NCBI RefSeq assembly: GCF_021474685.1 | Contig: NZ_JAKEIT010000010.1 | Coordinates: forward strand, 1-64,000 | Length of the DNA: 64,000 nt | Origin: Tetragenococcus halophilus | GTDB taxonomy: Bacteria > Bacillota > Bacilli > Lactobacillales > Enterococcaceae | Direction: 5' to 3' | Part shown: piece after piece, positions 10,692 through 19,076 of the stretch | How the letters are laid out: each line of letters opens with the position of its first letter | How positions within the stretch are numbered: the stretch's first letter is position 1 | Made by a program: the position numbers and the translations under genes | The notes under the pieces: generated by a model | Told to the model about the DNA's origin: nothing | The model's database searches: none | The model's input: the letters and a program-made list of their open reading frames with translations, nothing else

Positions 10692-11816
10692 ATGTTGTCA
10701 GTCAGAAAAGATAAGAAAAAACGTTATTGGCTGTTAGATATTTCAACTACTAATCCAGTTACTGGAAAACGAAAAAGAATTGTTAGAAAGAATTTTTTTA
10801 GTAAAAGTGAAGCAGAGAGAAAAGAACAAGAATTAAGGATTGTTCTGCTAAATCAAAAAATGCCTAAAGAAATATATACTGTTCAGCTTTTATTTGAATT
10901 ACTAATGACTGAAGATTATAAGGATAAAAAGATAAGTTACCTTACTTCCCAGAAATATAATTATTATGCACATATAGAAGAATATTTCCGTGATTCTATC
11001 GTTTCAAAACTGGATTATCAATCGATAAACGTCTTTAGGGAAAATTTATTAGGTAAAGGTCTAAATAATAATACTGTTAATAAGATTATGGTACTTTTGA
11101 AGAAGATACTTGACGTAGCCATTAGATATCAAGTTCTTAGTGATAATCCTTGTCGGTTAATGAAAAAACTACCGTTAAAAAAAATACAAATGAGTTACTG
11201 GACACTAGAGGAATACTTGGCATTTGAAAGATCAATATTAGATCATGAAAAAATTTTTAAAGTATTTTTCAGACTAGCATTTTACACAGGAATGCGGAAA
11301 GGCGAAATTTTAGCACTTAATTGGGAGGATGTTGATTTTAAACAAAATATGATTTACGTAAATAAAACTGTAATAAAAATTAACGGAATAGAATATTTTT
11401 CTGAGACCAAAACAAAAGCAGGGATGAGACGTATTTCAATCAATCAAAAATTAGCTTCTTTTTTAGATAAATGGAGAAAGAGACAGTTAACGAAGTTGCA
11501 ACCTTATCACCCAGAAATTAGCCCTGAATCAATGAGAGTTTTTGAAGTTACTCCTTTTCATTTTTTAGATTCCGGAAATTTAAGGAAAAAGTATGAGCAA
11601 CTATTAAAGCGTAACTCACAGCTTGATTCAATTCGAATACATGATTTTCGACATTCTCATGTAGCAATGCTGATTAACTTTGGTGCTGAACCTTATTTAA
11701 TAAAAGAAAGATTAGGTCATGAATCCATCCAAACGACTTACGATATTTATGGTCATCTTTACCCGAGTAAACAAAAAACGATCGCAGATCAAATCGATTT
11801 GTTGACAGATGATTAA
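10692..11816 (+). CDS. int: Tyrosine recombinase (element integrase)
   Basis: A 374-aa site-specific integrase. ATG 10692 is chosen because AGGAG lies 5 bases upstream, while the longer frame begins with an unsupported TTG. The N-terminal region (about 1-60) is a basic arm-type DNA-binding domain; about 65-155 is the SAM-like core-binding domain; the catalytic domain follows with R in FYTGMRKGEI, HDFRHSH (H-x-x-R), LGHESIQTTY and the nucleophile Y in DIYGHLYP. It should insert and excise the island, using the tRNA-Leu remnant about 1.6 kb downstream as attachment site. Confidence 0.9.
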   Translation: MLSVRKDKKKRYWLLDISTTNPVTGKRKRIVRKNFFSKSEAERKEQELRIVLLNQKMPKEIYTVQLLFELLMTEDYKDKKISYLTSQKYNYYAHIEEYFRDSIVSKLDYQSINVFRENLLGKGLNNNTVNKIMVLLKKILDVAIRYQVLSDNPCRLMKKLPLKKIQMSYWTLEEYLAFERSILDHEKIFKVFFRLAFYTGMRKGEILALNWEDVDFKQNMIYVNKTVIKINGIEYFSETKTKAGMRRISINQKLASFLDKWRKRQLTKLQPYHPEISPESMRVFEVTPFHFLDSGNLRKKYEQLLKRNSQLDSIRIHDFRHSHVAMLINFGAEPYLIKERLGHESIQTTYDIYGHLYPSKQKTIADQIDLLTDD

Positions 11817-11915
11817 TCATACTATATTTTATCTTGATTAAGATGATCATTAATAAAGATCGATGATTAATGAATATTTAAATTCAGGTTATTTAACAAT
11901 TTTAAGTAGTATCTG

Positions 11916-11944
11916 TTGACAGATTTAAGTAGGGATGATATAAA
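11916..11944 (+). promoter_or_regulatory. Strong sigma-A promoter for the AbiF-associated RNA
   Basis: A perfect -35 box TTGACA (11916-11921), a 17-base spacer and the -10 box TATAAA (11939-11944). Transcription should begin near 11951. It is one of the best promoters in the window, and what it drives first is a short terminated RNA rather than a gene. Confidence 0.8.
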
Positions 11945-11950
11945 TAGTAT

Positions 11951-12006
11951 ATCAGTAGTCAACTAACGCCTCTGGAATCCAAGCGAAACATAGTTGGCCT
12001 TTTTTT
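11951..12006 (+). ncRNA. Short terminated RNA before abiF (abiF RNA-like)
   Basis: An RNA of about 50-56 nt is predicted between the promoter and a T-run at 12000-12006. The outer stem pairs 11958-11965 with 11991-11998 (8 pairs, one G-U). Inside, CGC (11967-11969) can pair with GCG (11983-11985) and TGG (11973-11975) with CCA (11979-11981). The outer stem plus T-run is itself an intrinsic terminator. Conserved RNAs called abiF RNAs are known directly upstream of genes of this family, and the position, size and terminated form all fit. I assign it by position and structure, not by alignment. Confidence 0.75.
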
Positions 12007-12021
12007 ATTTTAGGAGAAATT

Positions 12022-13101
12022 ATGGAACAAAATAAAACGTTGTATTTAAACCATGATCAAGTAGATCCTGCAAAATCATTTGAAATAGATGTAAAAGATT
12101 ATGATTTAGTAAGCTATCAACCGCCGCAGTTAAGTAAGGCTAGAAAGCCTATGAAGGTTCCAATTTCAATTGAACAGATGCTTATTAAATTTAAAGAGGA
12201 TGGCTGGATTTTTTCTGAGGATGAAGAGATGGCTTGTCGTTCTTTGTTACAAGAAGTCAATTTTTATACTTTTAAATACTATGCTAAAAAAGAACGTGTG
12301 AAAAGTTTTTCGGCAACTAAGGTTGTATATGATTTTGATATGTTTTTACAAAGCAACCTACAAGAGTTAACTTCGATGATTGAAAAATTTCTTAGAACCG
12401 TAACTGTAGATTCTTTGTCCTGGTATTACAATTCCCAAGAAAGAATATATGATTCTGCTCAATTTTATTTAGACGATTGTTTATATTTCTCAAAAACAGG
12501 GAAGCAGAAAAGAAGACCTCAGCGAGAAAAAGAAATTAAACATATTCAGTACGGTTTTTTTAAAACTTGTGATAATAACAGAGAATACCCCCCAGTAAAA
12601 AAGGAACTTGATAGTTATGGTGCAGTGAGTGCGTGGGTTTTATTTGACTTAATTACTTTTGGACAAATGTCTTTCTTCTTTAGTAAATTAGTTCCAGAAT
12701 ATAAAAAAGTTGTTGTTAATTCCTTAAATGAAATGAATTGTTTTAATGAAAGAATTACGGATAAATTATTGAGTAGTTGGGTAAATGCAATTAGAGCACT
12801 GAGGAATAAAGTATCTCATGGAATGAAAGTATATGGAGAACCCTTTACAGTACAAGGAAAGGTTCATGAAAAAGACAAAGAATATTTGAGTGCAATTCCT
12901 GAGACAAAGCAAAACTATCTTGTAAATGTACTTTTAGTAATGCGTAGAATAGTAATGTGTATGTCTAAATCAAAACAGAAATTTTGGAATGAAAAAATGT
13001 GTGGAATTGCTGAATATATAGAATCTTATGATGTTTTATCTGAAGAATCATTAGGACTAACGGATAATTGGCTGAAGTATTTCTTGATAGAACATAAGTG
13101 A
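12022..13101 (+). CDS. abiF: AbiF/Abi_2-family HEPN protein (abortive infection)
   Basis: A 359-aa protein of the Abi_2 (AbiD/AbiF) family. The typical early segment IEQMLIKFKEDGWIFSEDEE is near residue 49. The middle has the family's W-x-x-F/Y-rich helices (SAWVLFDLITFGQMSFFFSKL, about 208-228). RALRNKVSHG places a HEPN R-x4-H motif at R261-H266, the expected RNase active site. The RBS AGGAG lies 5 bases before the ATG and 5 after the upstream RNA's T-run. Such proteins halt growth on phage infection, and the paired RNA is thought to restrain them. It is the gene nearest the island's right end, a usual place for defence cargo. Confidence 0.85.
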   Translation: MEQNKTLYLNHDQVDPAKSFEIDVKDYDLVSYQPPQLSKARKPMKVPISIEQMLIKFKEDGWIFSEDEEMACRSLLQEVNFYTFKYYAKKERVKSFSATKVVYDFDMFLQSNLQELTSMIEKFLRTVTVDSLSWYYNSQERIYDSAQFYLDDCLYFSKTGKQKRRPQREKEIKHIQYGFFKTCDNNREYPPVKKELDSYGAVSAWVLFDLITFGQMSFFFSKLVPEYKKVVVNSLNEMNCFNERITDKLLSSWVNAIRALRNKVSHGMKVYGEPFTVQGKVHEKDKEYLSAIPETKQNYLVNVLLVMRRIVMCMSKSKQKFWNEKMCGIAEYIESYDVLSEESLGLTDNWLKYFLIEHK

Positions 13102-13436
13102 ATGTCATAAATGAATGTATATAATGGTAGAAAAAATTAATTAAAGTTATGTGAAAGTCAGATTTAACTTTATATTAATAAAGATTTTGTAATTTAGTTG
13201 GATAAGATGAATAACTTCTTAAATAAATTAGTCTAGATGTATACTTTTTTATAGTTTATGTTATTAAATGGGAAATAAAAAAGAATTTGAGATTGACAGC
13301 GGTTGGCAAATGTTATTTTATAGTATGCCAAAAGTATACCAAAAATCTCAAATTCAAACTAGTTCAAAGTTTTCAAAGAGTGTTAAAACCCTTTTAAAGT
13401 GGGAAAAGTCAGCCTAAACTTGTTAGTTTAGGACTG
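13102..13436. other. Island right-end non-coding stretch with inverted repeats
   Basis: No gene is supported between abiF and the tRNA remnant. A 12-bp inverted repeat pairs 13283-13294 with 13344-13355, and a second hairpin pairs 13413-13419 with 13426-13432 just before the tRNA sequence. A TTGACA at 13293-13298 lacks a well-spaced -10 box. These repeats next to the attachment site may be integrase arm-binding sites or a terminator; this is inference. Confidence 0.4.
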
Positions 13437-13490
13437 CTCAAAATCCAGTGCCCGTTAAGGGCGTGTCGGTTCGACCCCGACCGCCGGTAT
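13437..13490 (+). other. 3' remnant of a tRNA-Leu (CAA) gene, element attachment site
   Basis: The segment reads as the last part of a class II tRNA: a CTCAAAA anticodon loop (CAA, leucine), a long variable arm with the stem GCCC/GGGC, a T-arm GTCGG-TTCGACC-CCGAC (13465-13481) and the 3' acceptor strand CGCCGGT (13482-13488). The D-arm and 5' acceptor are missing; upstream sequence is unrelated. Integrases commonly use the 3' end of tRNA genes, leaving such a copy at the far end. The intact tRNA should lie left of this window. Confidence 0.8.
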
Positions 13491-13495
13491 CTAAT

Positions 13496-13537
13496 AAAAG
13501 CGCTAAACATTGTTAAATCAATGTTTAGCGCTTTTTT
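13496..13537. terminator. Bidirectional terminator after the tRNA remnant
   Basis: A 17-bp perfect stem (13496-13512 with 13519-13535) around the loop TTAAAT, with A at the left end and T at the right. It probably ended the original tRNA transcript and also ends the convergent gene to its right. Confidence 0.8.
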
Positions 13538-13546
13538 GTGCCAAAT

Positions 13547-14356
13547 TTATTTTAAAGTGATTTTTCCAATAGAATCGTTTAAACTGACTTTTTTATCATC
13601 GACCAAATCTAGGGATTCAATTAAATTCGGTGAGAGTGTAATAAAGAGAATATCTGTTGTTTTCTTCTTAGTAAGAATGTAGTCTAAGTCAATCTTTGTA
13701 AGAAGATCGCCGGCTTTGACGTTTTGATTTAATTTGACCGTGCTATGAAAACCGTGTCCATTTAAATCAACAGTATCAATTCCTATATGAATTAAATAGT
13801 CGATATTATTTTCATCTTGAATACCAATAGCATGTTTGGTCGGAAATAAACTTACAATTTTACCATCAACTGGCGAGTAAACATTACCTTCAAAAGGCGT
13901 GACCGCAAAGCCATCTCCTAAAGTTTTATGAGAATAAACACTATCATCTACTTCCTCGATATCTTTTAATTTTCCTTTTGCTAAAGGATAAAGAGGAATC
14001 GTAGTATTTTTTGTTTTATTATCATTTGTTTCTTTTTGGATAATACTTTTGAAAATTAAGTTTATAGGACTTCTATTCTTTTCGAATAATCCAGCAATAC
14101 TCATTGAAACATTAGATTCTAGCTTATTAAATGCTAATTTTTTATTGATATGATAAAAGATGAGATAAAACAAAATAGACAAAATTACTCCTACAAAGAC
14201 AACAGAGAATAAACTTTTATGATTCTTTTCTATTACTTCCCAAGAAAGTTGTAGACCTAGTAAATAACTAGATAAAATAAAAGCAATACTATACTTTAAC
14301 TGGTTGATGTGTGAAATAGTTGCTGTCCTAGTCTGAGGGAAACGATTGTCTTTCAT
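13547..14356 (-). CDS. Membrane-anchored PTS EIIA-Glc-like protein
   Basis: A 269-aa protein with two hydrophobic segments (about 22-38 and 49-70), a linker, and a C-terminal EIIA-Glc (Crr-like) domain from about 140. Both active-site histidines are present: H175 in TKHAIGI and H190 in LIHIGIDTV, followed by DLNGHGF. Normal EIIA-Glc is a free 160-aa protein or the tail of an EIIBCA permease. Here no IIB and no full IIC is present, so it may be a membrane-tethered phosphocarrier or regulator, or a leftover tail of a permease. It stands alone, convergent with the island end. Confidence 0.75.
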   Translation of the reverse strand: MKDNRFPQTRTATISHINQLKYSIAFILSSYLLGLQLSWEVIEKNHKSLFSVVFVGVILSILFYLIFYHINKKLAFNKLESNVSMSIAGLFEKNRSPINLIFKSIIQKETNDNKTKNTTIPLYPLAKGKLKDIEEVDDSVYSHKTLGDGFAVTPFEGNVYSPVDGKIVSLFPTKHAIGIQDENNIDYLIHIGIDTVDLNGHGFHSTVKLNQNVKAGDLLTKIDLDYILTKKKTTDILFITLSPNLIESLDLVDDKKVSLNDSIGKITLK

Positions 14357-14582
14357 ACTAACTCACCTTTCTCATAAATTTTAATCAAGTCGTTTACTTA
14401 TCACCTTTATTATAATTTAGCATAAATATTTTCTAACGTAAAATAATTAGTTTCGTATGAAAGTAAAAAATGGTTCTTTTAAAAATAGAAAGTTGCTTTA
14501 TAAAATAGCATAAAATAATTTTAAACGAAATTTGTGATACAATGGTTTTAAATAAAGGATTAAATGAAAATGAGGTGGGTAA

Positions 14583-15254
14583 ATGCGGTCATTTATTTTT
14601 GACTTTAATGGTACATTGTTTAGTGATTCGGCCTTACATGAACGGGCTTGGCAAGAATTTATCTTAGAACTTATAGGGCGTAAATTTTCTAAAGAAGAAT
14701 TTGATCAAATTCATGGGCGTACCAATCATTTGAACATGGAAGCAATTTTAGGAGAAAAACTTTCGAATGAAAAAGCGAATCAACTCTCAGAAAAAAAGGA
14801 AGCGATTTATCGCGATTTAGTTTTAAAAGAGCAACAAACCCAGCTAATTAAAGGTGTCACTGACTATCTTGATTTTTTAAAGAATAAGCAGCAATTAATG
14901 AATATCGCGACAGTTTCTCCTAAAGTAAATTTAGATTTTTACTTTGAATTATTTCAATTAGATCGATGGTTTGACTATCATCGAGTGGTTTACAATGATG
15001 GAACGTTAACTAGTAAACCCGCACCTGATTTTTACGTTCAAGCAGCCTTGAATGTAGGCGCTGATCCAAAACAGATGGTGATCTTTGAAGACTCACCTAT
15101 CGGTTTACAAGGCGCTTATAATGCACAGGCTAGTAAAATTATTGCGGTAGCTACAGCCAATAATCACAAAAAACTAGAAGGGACAGGGTTAGTCGATTTT
15201 GTTATCGATGATTTTACTGAAACATGTATTAGAGAGATATTAAAAGACGAATAA
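14583..15254 (+). CDS. HAD-superfamily phosphatase (beta-phosphoglucomutase-like)
   Basis: A 223-aa HAD hydrolase. Motif I is FDFNGTLFSDS at residues 5-15 (nucleophile D6 and N in place of the usual second D), a helical cap follows, motif II is near TVSPK, and motifs III/IV are SKPAPDFY and VIFEDSPIGLQGAYNA. It resembles the beta-phosphoglucomutase/phosphatase group that acts on sugar phosphates. The asparagine at the D+2 position departs from the usual DxDGT and could reduce phosphatase activity. RBS GAGGTGGG lies upstream. The substrate is unknown. Confidence 0.8.
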   Translation: MRSFIFDFNGTLFSDSALHERAWQEFILELIGRKFSKEEFDQIHGRTNHLNMEAILGEKLSNEKANQLSEKKEAIYRDLVLKEQQTQLIKGVTDYLDFLKNKQQLMNIATVSPKVNLDFYFELFQLDRWFDYHRVVYNDGTLTSKPAPDFYVQAALNVGADPKQMVIFEDSPIGLQGAYNAQASKIIAVATANNHKKLEGTGLVDFVIDDFTETCIREILKDE

Positions 15255-15300
15255 ATAAATCTATTTACTACATGAACAACGATTGCAAGGAGTGGAAATA

Positions 15301-16080
15301 ATGAAATCAAATTATTCTGAAATCGATGAAGTCATTGCGTATGTCCATGAAAATATTGAAGAATCGTTGTCTCTTTTTCAATTAGCGCAAATTGCAGCTT
15401 ATAGTCCCTATCATTTTTCGCGTATTTTTAAAAAGCAGACAGGTCTTTCTCCTAACCACTATGTTACTTCTTTCAAAATACAAAAAGCAAAGGAATTATT
15501 ATTAACGACAGATTTAAGAATTCGCGATGTTGGTATGGAAATTGGGCAACAAAGCTTAGGGACTTTTACAACAAGATTTAGAGAAAGTGTAGGTGTGACA
15601 CCAGCACAATTTAGACAATCACCGGAGCAAGTCACGGACTATCTTCAGACATTGAAAAGTCGTGGTAAGTTATTATCGCAGGCTTTATTACAAACATCAA
15701 ATCAAACTGTTGCAGGTACTGTCAAAGCGTCTTTTCCTTTTCATGGGCTTGTCTTTATTGGATTATTTGCGCTTCCTATTCCTGCTGGCTTACCACTTTA
15801 TGGAACTATTCTTTCTTCAGTAGGCTCTTTTTACTTCACTAATGTTCGTCCGGGATCCTATTACTTAATGGCCACAGCTATCTCTTGGGAAATGGACCAC
15901 CGTGAAATCCTTATTCCTTCTCAAACACTACGCGCAAAAATAGATACTCCCATTATTGTACAAATGACAACACCTCCTCTAAAACAACATTTGACTCTCC
16001 GAAAGGCAAAACTTGATGATCCGCCAATTCTGATTTCTCTTCCACTTTTAATGAAAAATTACTTAAATCGCGAAACATAG
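15301..16080 (+). CDS. AraC-family regulator with C-terminal effector domain
   Basis: A 259-aa regulator. ATG 15301 is used because AAGGAG lies 7 bases before it. Residues about 5-105 are a double HTH (LFQLAQIAAYSPYHFSRIFKKQTGLSP, then IRDVGMEIGQQSLGTFTTRFRESVGVTPAQFR). The remaining 150 residues form a beta-rich domain of unknown ligand. N-terminal HTH placement is usual in the group that pairs it with a small-molecule binding domain. The following two small genes run in the same direction and may be its targets. Confidence 0.8.
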   Translation: MKSNYSEIDEVIAYVHENIEESLSLFQLAQIAAYSPYHFSRIFKKQTGLSPNHYVTSFKIQKAKELLLTTDLRIRDVGMEIGQQSLGTFTTRFRESVGVTPAQFRQSPEQVTDYLQTLKSRGKLLSQALLQTSNQTVAGTVKASFPFHGLVFIGLFALPIPAGLPLYGTILSSVGSFYFTNVRPGSYYLMATAISWEMDHREILIPSQTLRAKIDTPIIVQMTTPPLKQHLTLRKAKLDDPPILISLPLLMKNYLNRET

Positions 16081-16168
16081 CAAATTATAAGAACTCCTTC
16101 TTTTCTAAGATGTTATTCTATAAGAAAGAAATGTAGGAAAACTTTTAATGAAAGGAAGAGTGGACGAA

Positions 16169-16870
16169 ATGATTGACATTGCTAAGCTTGTAAGAAATTA
16201 CTTTGAAGCATATGAAACAAAGGAAAAATCGTTATTGGAAGATTTACTGAGAGAAGATTTTACTTTCAGTTCACCTGTAGATGATAACATTGATCGTACT
16301 ACTTACTTTGCTAGTTGTTGGCCAAATAGTGAAAATATTAAGGGCTACCATATCCAGAATCTTTTGACAAATGAAAATGAAGCAATGATCCGTTATGATT
16401 GTGAATTACGATCAGGTGTTACTTTTCAAAATACTGAATACTTTTATTTTATCGATAATAAAATAAAAGATATCGTTGTTTACTTTGGAAGTGATAAAAA
16501 AATTAGCTTCTCTATTAGAAATCAGCTAGAAAAATTCAATCAAGCATTTATCACTGGGGATGTGGATTTTATTATTGATCATGTAAATAATGATGTAGAG
16601 TGGCATTTGGTCGGCGAGAAAATTCTTTATGACAAAAGTTCCGTTCAGAAACTAATTGAACCTATGCGAGGTGTTGTAGCAGAAAATCATAAAACAAATG
16701 ATATTATTGTAGATGGAGATACAGGTGTAATTGAAGGGGTAATGAAAATGCCTAAAGAAGATGGGCAGAAGGCCACCTTTGCATTTTGTGATATCTATAC
16801 TTTCGATCCATCAAATGATTGGAAGATAAAAAAACTTACAGCTTACCTTATGGAAACTTCAGACGATTGA
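16169..16870 (+). CDS. Tandem SnoaL/NTF2-like domain protein
   Basis: A 233-aa protein. ATG 16169 is chosen: AAAGGAAGAG lies upstream, whereas ATG 16148 would place this RBS inside the gene. It appears to hold two NTF2/SnoaL-like folds. The first (about 1-110) has the opening IAKLVRNYFEAYETKEKSLLE and LREDFTFSSPVDD; the second (about 118-233) has FNQAFITGDVDFIIDHVNND. Such cone-shaped domains bind small hydrophobic ligands or act as enzymes; no substrate can be named. It is 32 bases from the next gene and probably co-transcribed. Confidence 0.7.
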   Translation: MIDIAKLVRNYFEAYETKEKSLLEDLLREDFTFSSPVDDNIDRTTYFASCWPNSENIKGYHIQNLLTNENEAMIRYDCELRSGVTFQNTEYFYFIDNKIKDIVVYFGSDKKISFSIRNQLEKFNQAFITGDVDFIIDHVNNDVEWHLVGEKILYDKSSVQKLIEPMRGVVAENHKTNDIIVDGDTGVIEGVMKMPKEDGQKATFAFCDIYTFDPSNDWKIKKLTAYLMETSDD

Positions 16871-16902
16871 AAATTGTTTATATTAGAAAAGGAAGAGTTT
16901 AT

Positions 16903-17514
16903 ATGGGAAAAGTAATTCTAGATATTTCAATTTCACTTGATGGTTTTATTGCAGGTCCTGGTGATAATCAGAAGCTACCGCTTGGTATTGGTGGAGATGC
17001 TATACAAAGTTGGTTGTTCGAAGGCAATCTATCTAGTTTTTATAATGATTTTTTTAAGCTTACAGAGATCAATAAAAAGGTATTTGATGGAATGATTCGA
17101 GAAACAGGAGCGATGGTGGTGGGACGAAACACATTTAATAATGTAAACGGTTGGGAAGGTAGTCACCCAATCGAAGGGTTACCTATTTTTGTTGTTACTC
17201 ATAAAAAACCGCGAAGCTTCACTAATGGGAAATCCACATTTACATTTGTAACAGAGGGTGTTGATTCAGCTATACAACAGGCGAAAAAAGCAGCAGCAGG
17301 TAAAAACGTTAGTATTGGAACAGCTAGTATTGCACAACAATGTATTAATTTACAATTAATGGATGAATTAAATCTTCATGTAGCACCTGTTTTGCTTAGA
17401 AGTGGTAGCCGTTTATTTGAAGGACTAGAAAAAGATAATATCAAATTAAAAAGTAAGCAAGTGATTGATGGAAAGAGTGTCACTCATTTAAAATATGAAA
17501 TTTCCTACGAATAA
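16903..17514 (+). CDS. Dihydrofolate reductase-family protein (RibD C-terminal-like)
   Basis: A 203-aa protein starting at ATG 16903 after GGAAGAG. The opening GKVILDISISLDGFIAGPGD and the middle MVVGRNTFNNVNGWEG and ELNLHVAPVLLRSGSRLFEG are the hallmarks of the RibD_C/YyaP-YwjB family, which adopts the DHFR fold and may use NADPH. It is not the essential DHFR. Family members are often next to AraC regulators and NTF2-like proteins, as here. The substrate is unknown. Confidence 0.8.
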   Translation: MGKVILDISISLDGFIAGPGDNQKLPLGIGGDAIQSWLFEGNLSSFYNDFFKLTEINKKVFDGMIRETGAMVVGRNTFNNVNGWEGSHPIEGLPIFVVTHKKPRSFTNGKSTFTFVTEGVDSAIQQAKKAAAGKNVSIGTASIAQQCINLQLMDELNLHVAPVLLRSGSRLFEGLEKDNIKLKSKQVIDGKSVTHLKYEISYE

Positions 17515-17611
17515 ATGGGCAGAAAGTATCTTTAAATTTGTATTTTTAATATGGGGTAAAAAATATTATATAGTTTCATTATTTAGATAGGCTTGATTTG
17601 CAAAACTACCC

Positions 17612-17626
17612 TAATTATGATTATCA
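17612..17626 (+). promoter_or_regulatory. Fur-box-like sequence before dsdA
   Basis: TAATTATGATTATCA matches the 15-base Fur box TGATAATNATTATCA at 12 of 14 informative positions by eye and lies about 43 bases before the dsdA start, next to a TATTATAG that could be the -10 box. In AT-rich DNA a partial match can occur by chance, so this is a weak call. Confidence 0.3.
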
Positions 17627-17668
17627 TATTATAGTAGAATACAATTTACTATAAGGAGATAATATTAG

Positions 17669-19018
17669 ATGGCACTAGAGAAAGAGGATATTTTATCTGA
17701 AATTAAAAATGAGACAGAATTATTTTGGCTAAATGAGGAATTATTACCAATAAAAGATGCAAATCGAAAAACAAAATATTCTTTTGATGATATTCAAGAT
17801 GCAGAAGCACGTTTACAACGTTTTTCCAGCTTTATAAGAAAAGCATATCCTGAAACTGAAGAGGCATCTGGCATTATTGAGTCAACAATAACCGAAATCC
17901 CCAACATGCAACAATTCTTAGATGAAAAGTATCAAAAAAATCTTAAAGGCTCTTTTTATTTAAAACGGGATGATCAATTGCCGATTTCTGGGACTGTTAA
18001 AGCCAGAGGGGCGATTTATGAGGTTTTGAAACACGCTGAAAAGTTAGCCTTAGAACACGGAATGTTGACTAGCACGAAAGAAGATTATGCTGTATTTGCT
18101 ACCCCTGAGTTTCAAGACTTTTTCTCTAATTATAATTTAACTGTAGGAACCACAGGAAATTTAGGGATTAGTGTCGGTACAATGGGAAGAAAGTTAGGTT
18201 TTGATGTAACTGTTCATATGTCTATAGAAGCAAAAGAATGGAAAAAACAATATTTACGTGATTTAGGCGTGAACGTTATTGAACATGAATCGAATTTTTC
18301 CCTAGCTGTTAATAAAGGACGTGCGCTTTCAGAAGCCGATCCTAAAAGCTATTTTGTGGATGATGAAAATTCTGAAACCTTGTTTTTGGGCTATACAGTT
18401 GGTGGCTATCGTATGAAAAATCAACTTAATCAAAATGGAATTACAGTAGATAAAGAGCATCCACTATTTGTTTATCTGCCTTGTGGTATCGGCGGTGCTC
18501 CTAGTGGGGTTACATTTGGTCTAAAACAAGCTTTTGGTGATAATGTTCATTGCATCTTTGCAGAACCTACTAAAATGCCAAGTATGTTGATTGGTTTGGC
18601 TTCTCATCAATTTAATAACGTTTCTGTGGAAGATATCGGTTTAGGCGGAACTACAGTAGCTGATGGTTTGGCTGTTCCAAGAACTTCTGCCCTTGTTTCT
18701 CAATTGATTCGTTATTACTTTAGTGCTGGTTACACGCTTCAAGATGAAACATTTAAACGTTTATTGTGGAATCTATACAATACAGAATCCATTTTCTTAG
18801 AACCAGCGGCTGTTGCAGGAGTTGCAGGTCCTTATGCTTTAATGTTAACAAAAGAAGGACAAAATTATATTAAGACACACGATCTGCAAGACAAATTAGA
18901 CAATGCTACCCATATTGCATGGGCAACAGGCGGTTCAATGGTTCCGACAAATTATAGAGAAGAGTTTATTGAAGAAGGAAAACAAGCAGAAAAGAATCAA
19001 GCAAGTCCAGTAAGATAA
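17669..19018 (+). CDS. dsdA: D-serine dehydratase DsdA
   Basis: A 449-aa fold-type II PLP enzyme converting D-serine to pyruvate and ammonia. The PLP lysine is K111 in SGTVKARGAIYE; TTGNLGISVG supplies the substrate loop, and the phosphate-binding glycine loop is PCGIGGAPSG. Length and order match DsdA (about 440 aa). The start has an AAGGAGA RBS. No dsdX or dsdC homolog lies nearby, so it stands alone, with its own terminator shared with the convergent gene. Confidence 0.93.
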   Translation: MALEKEDILSEIKNETELFWLNEELLPIKDANRKTKYSFDDIQDAEARLQRFSSFIRKAYPETEEASGIIESTITEIPNMQQFLDEKYQKNLKGSFYLKRDDQLPISGTVKARGAIYEVLKHAEKLALEHGMLTSTKEDYAVFATPEFQDFFSNYNLTVGTTGNLGISVGTMGRKLGFDVTVHMSIEAKEWKKQYLRDLGVNVIEHESNFSLAVNKGRALSEADPKSYFVDDENSETLFLGYTVGGYRMKNQLNQNGITVDKEHPLFVYLPCGIGGAPSGVTFGLKQAFGDNVHCIFAEPTKMPSMLIGLASHQFNNVSVEDIGLGGTTVADGLAVPRTSALVSQLIRYYFSAGYTLQDETFKRLLWNLYNTESIFLEPAAVAGVAGPYALMLTKEGQNYIKTHDLQDKLDNATHIAWATGGSMVPTNYREEFIEEGKQAEKNQASPVR

Positions 19019-19040
19019 AGCCATTAAACTTGTATTTTAA

Positions 19041-19076
19041 AAAAAGCTCTAATTCAACTGAATTAGAGCTTTTTTC
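19041..19076. terminator. Shared terminator between dsdA and the activase gene
   Basis: Stem 19045-19055 with 19060-19070, loop AACT, flanked by A-run and T-run, so it can act in both directions. It overlaps the end of the minus-strand activase gene. Confidence 0.8.

Noticed and set aside
13437-13490. Functional tRNA gene at the island end
   Set aside because: The D-arm and 5' acceptor strand are missing upstream, so no cloverleaf can form; it is a 3' remnant.
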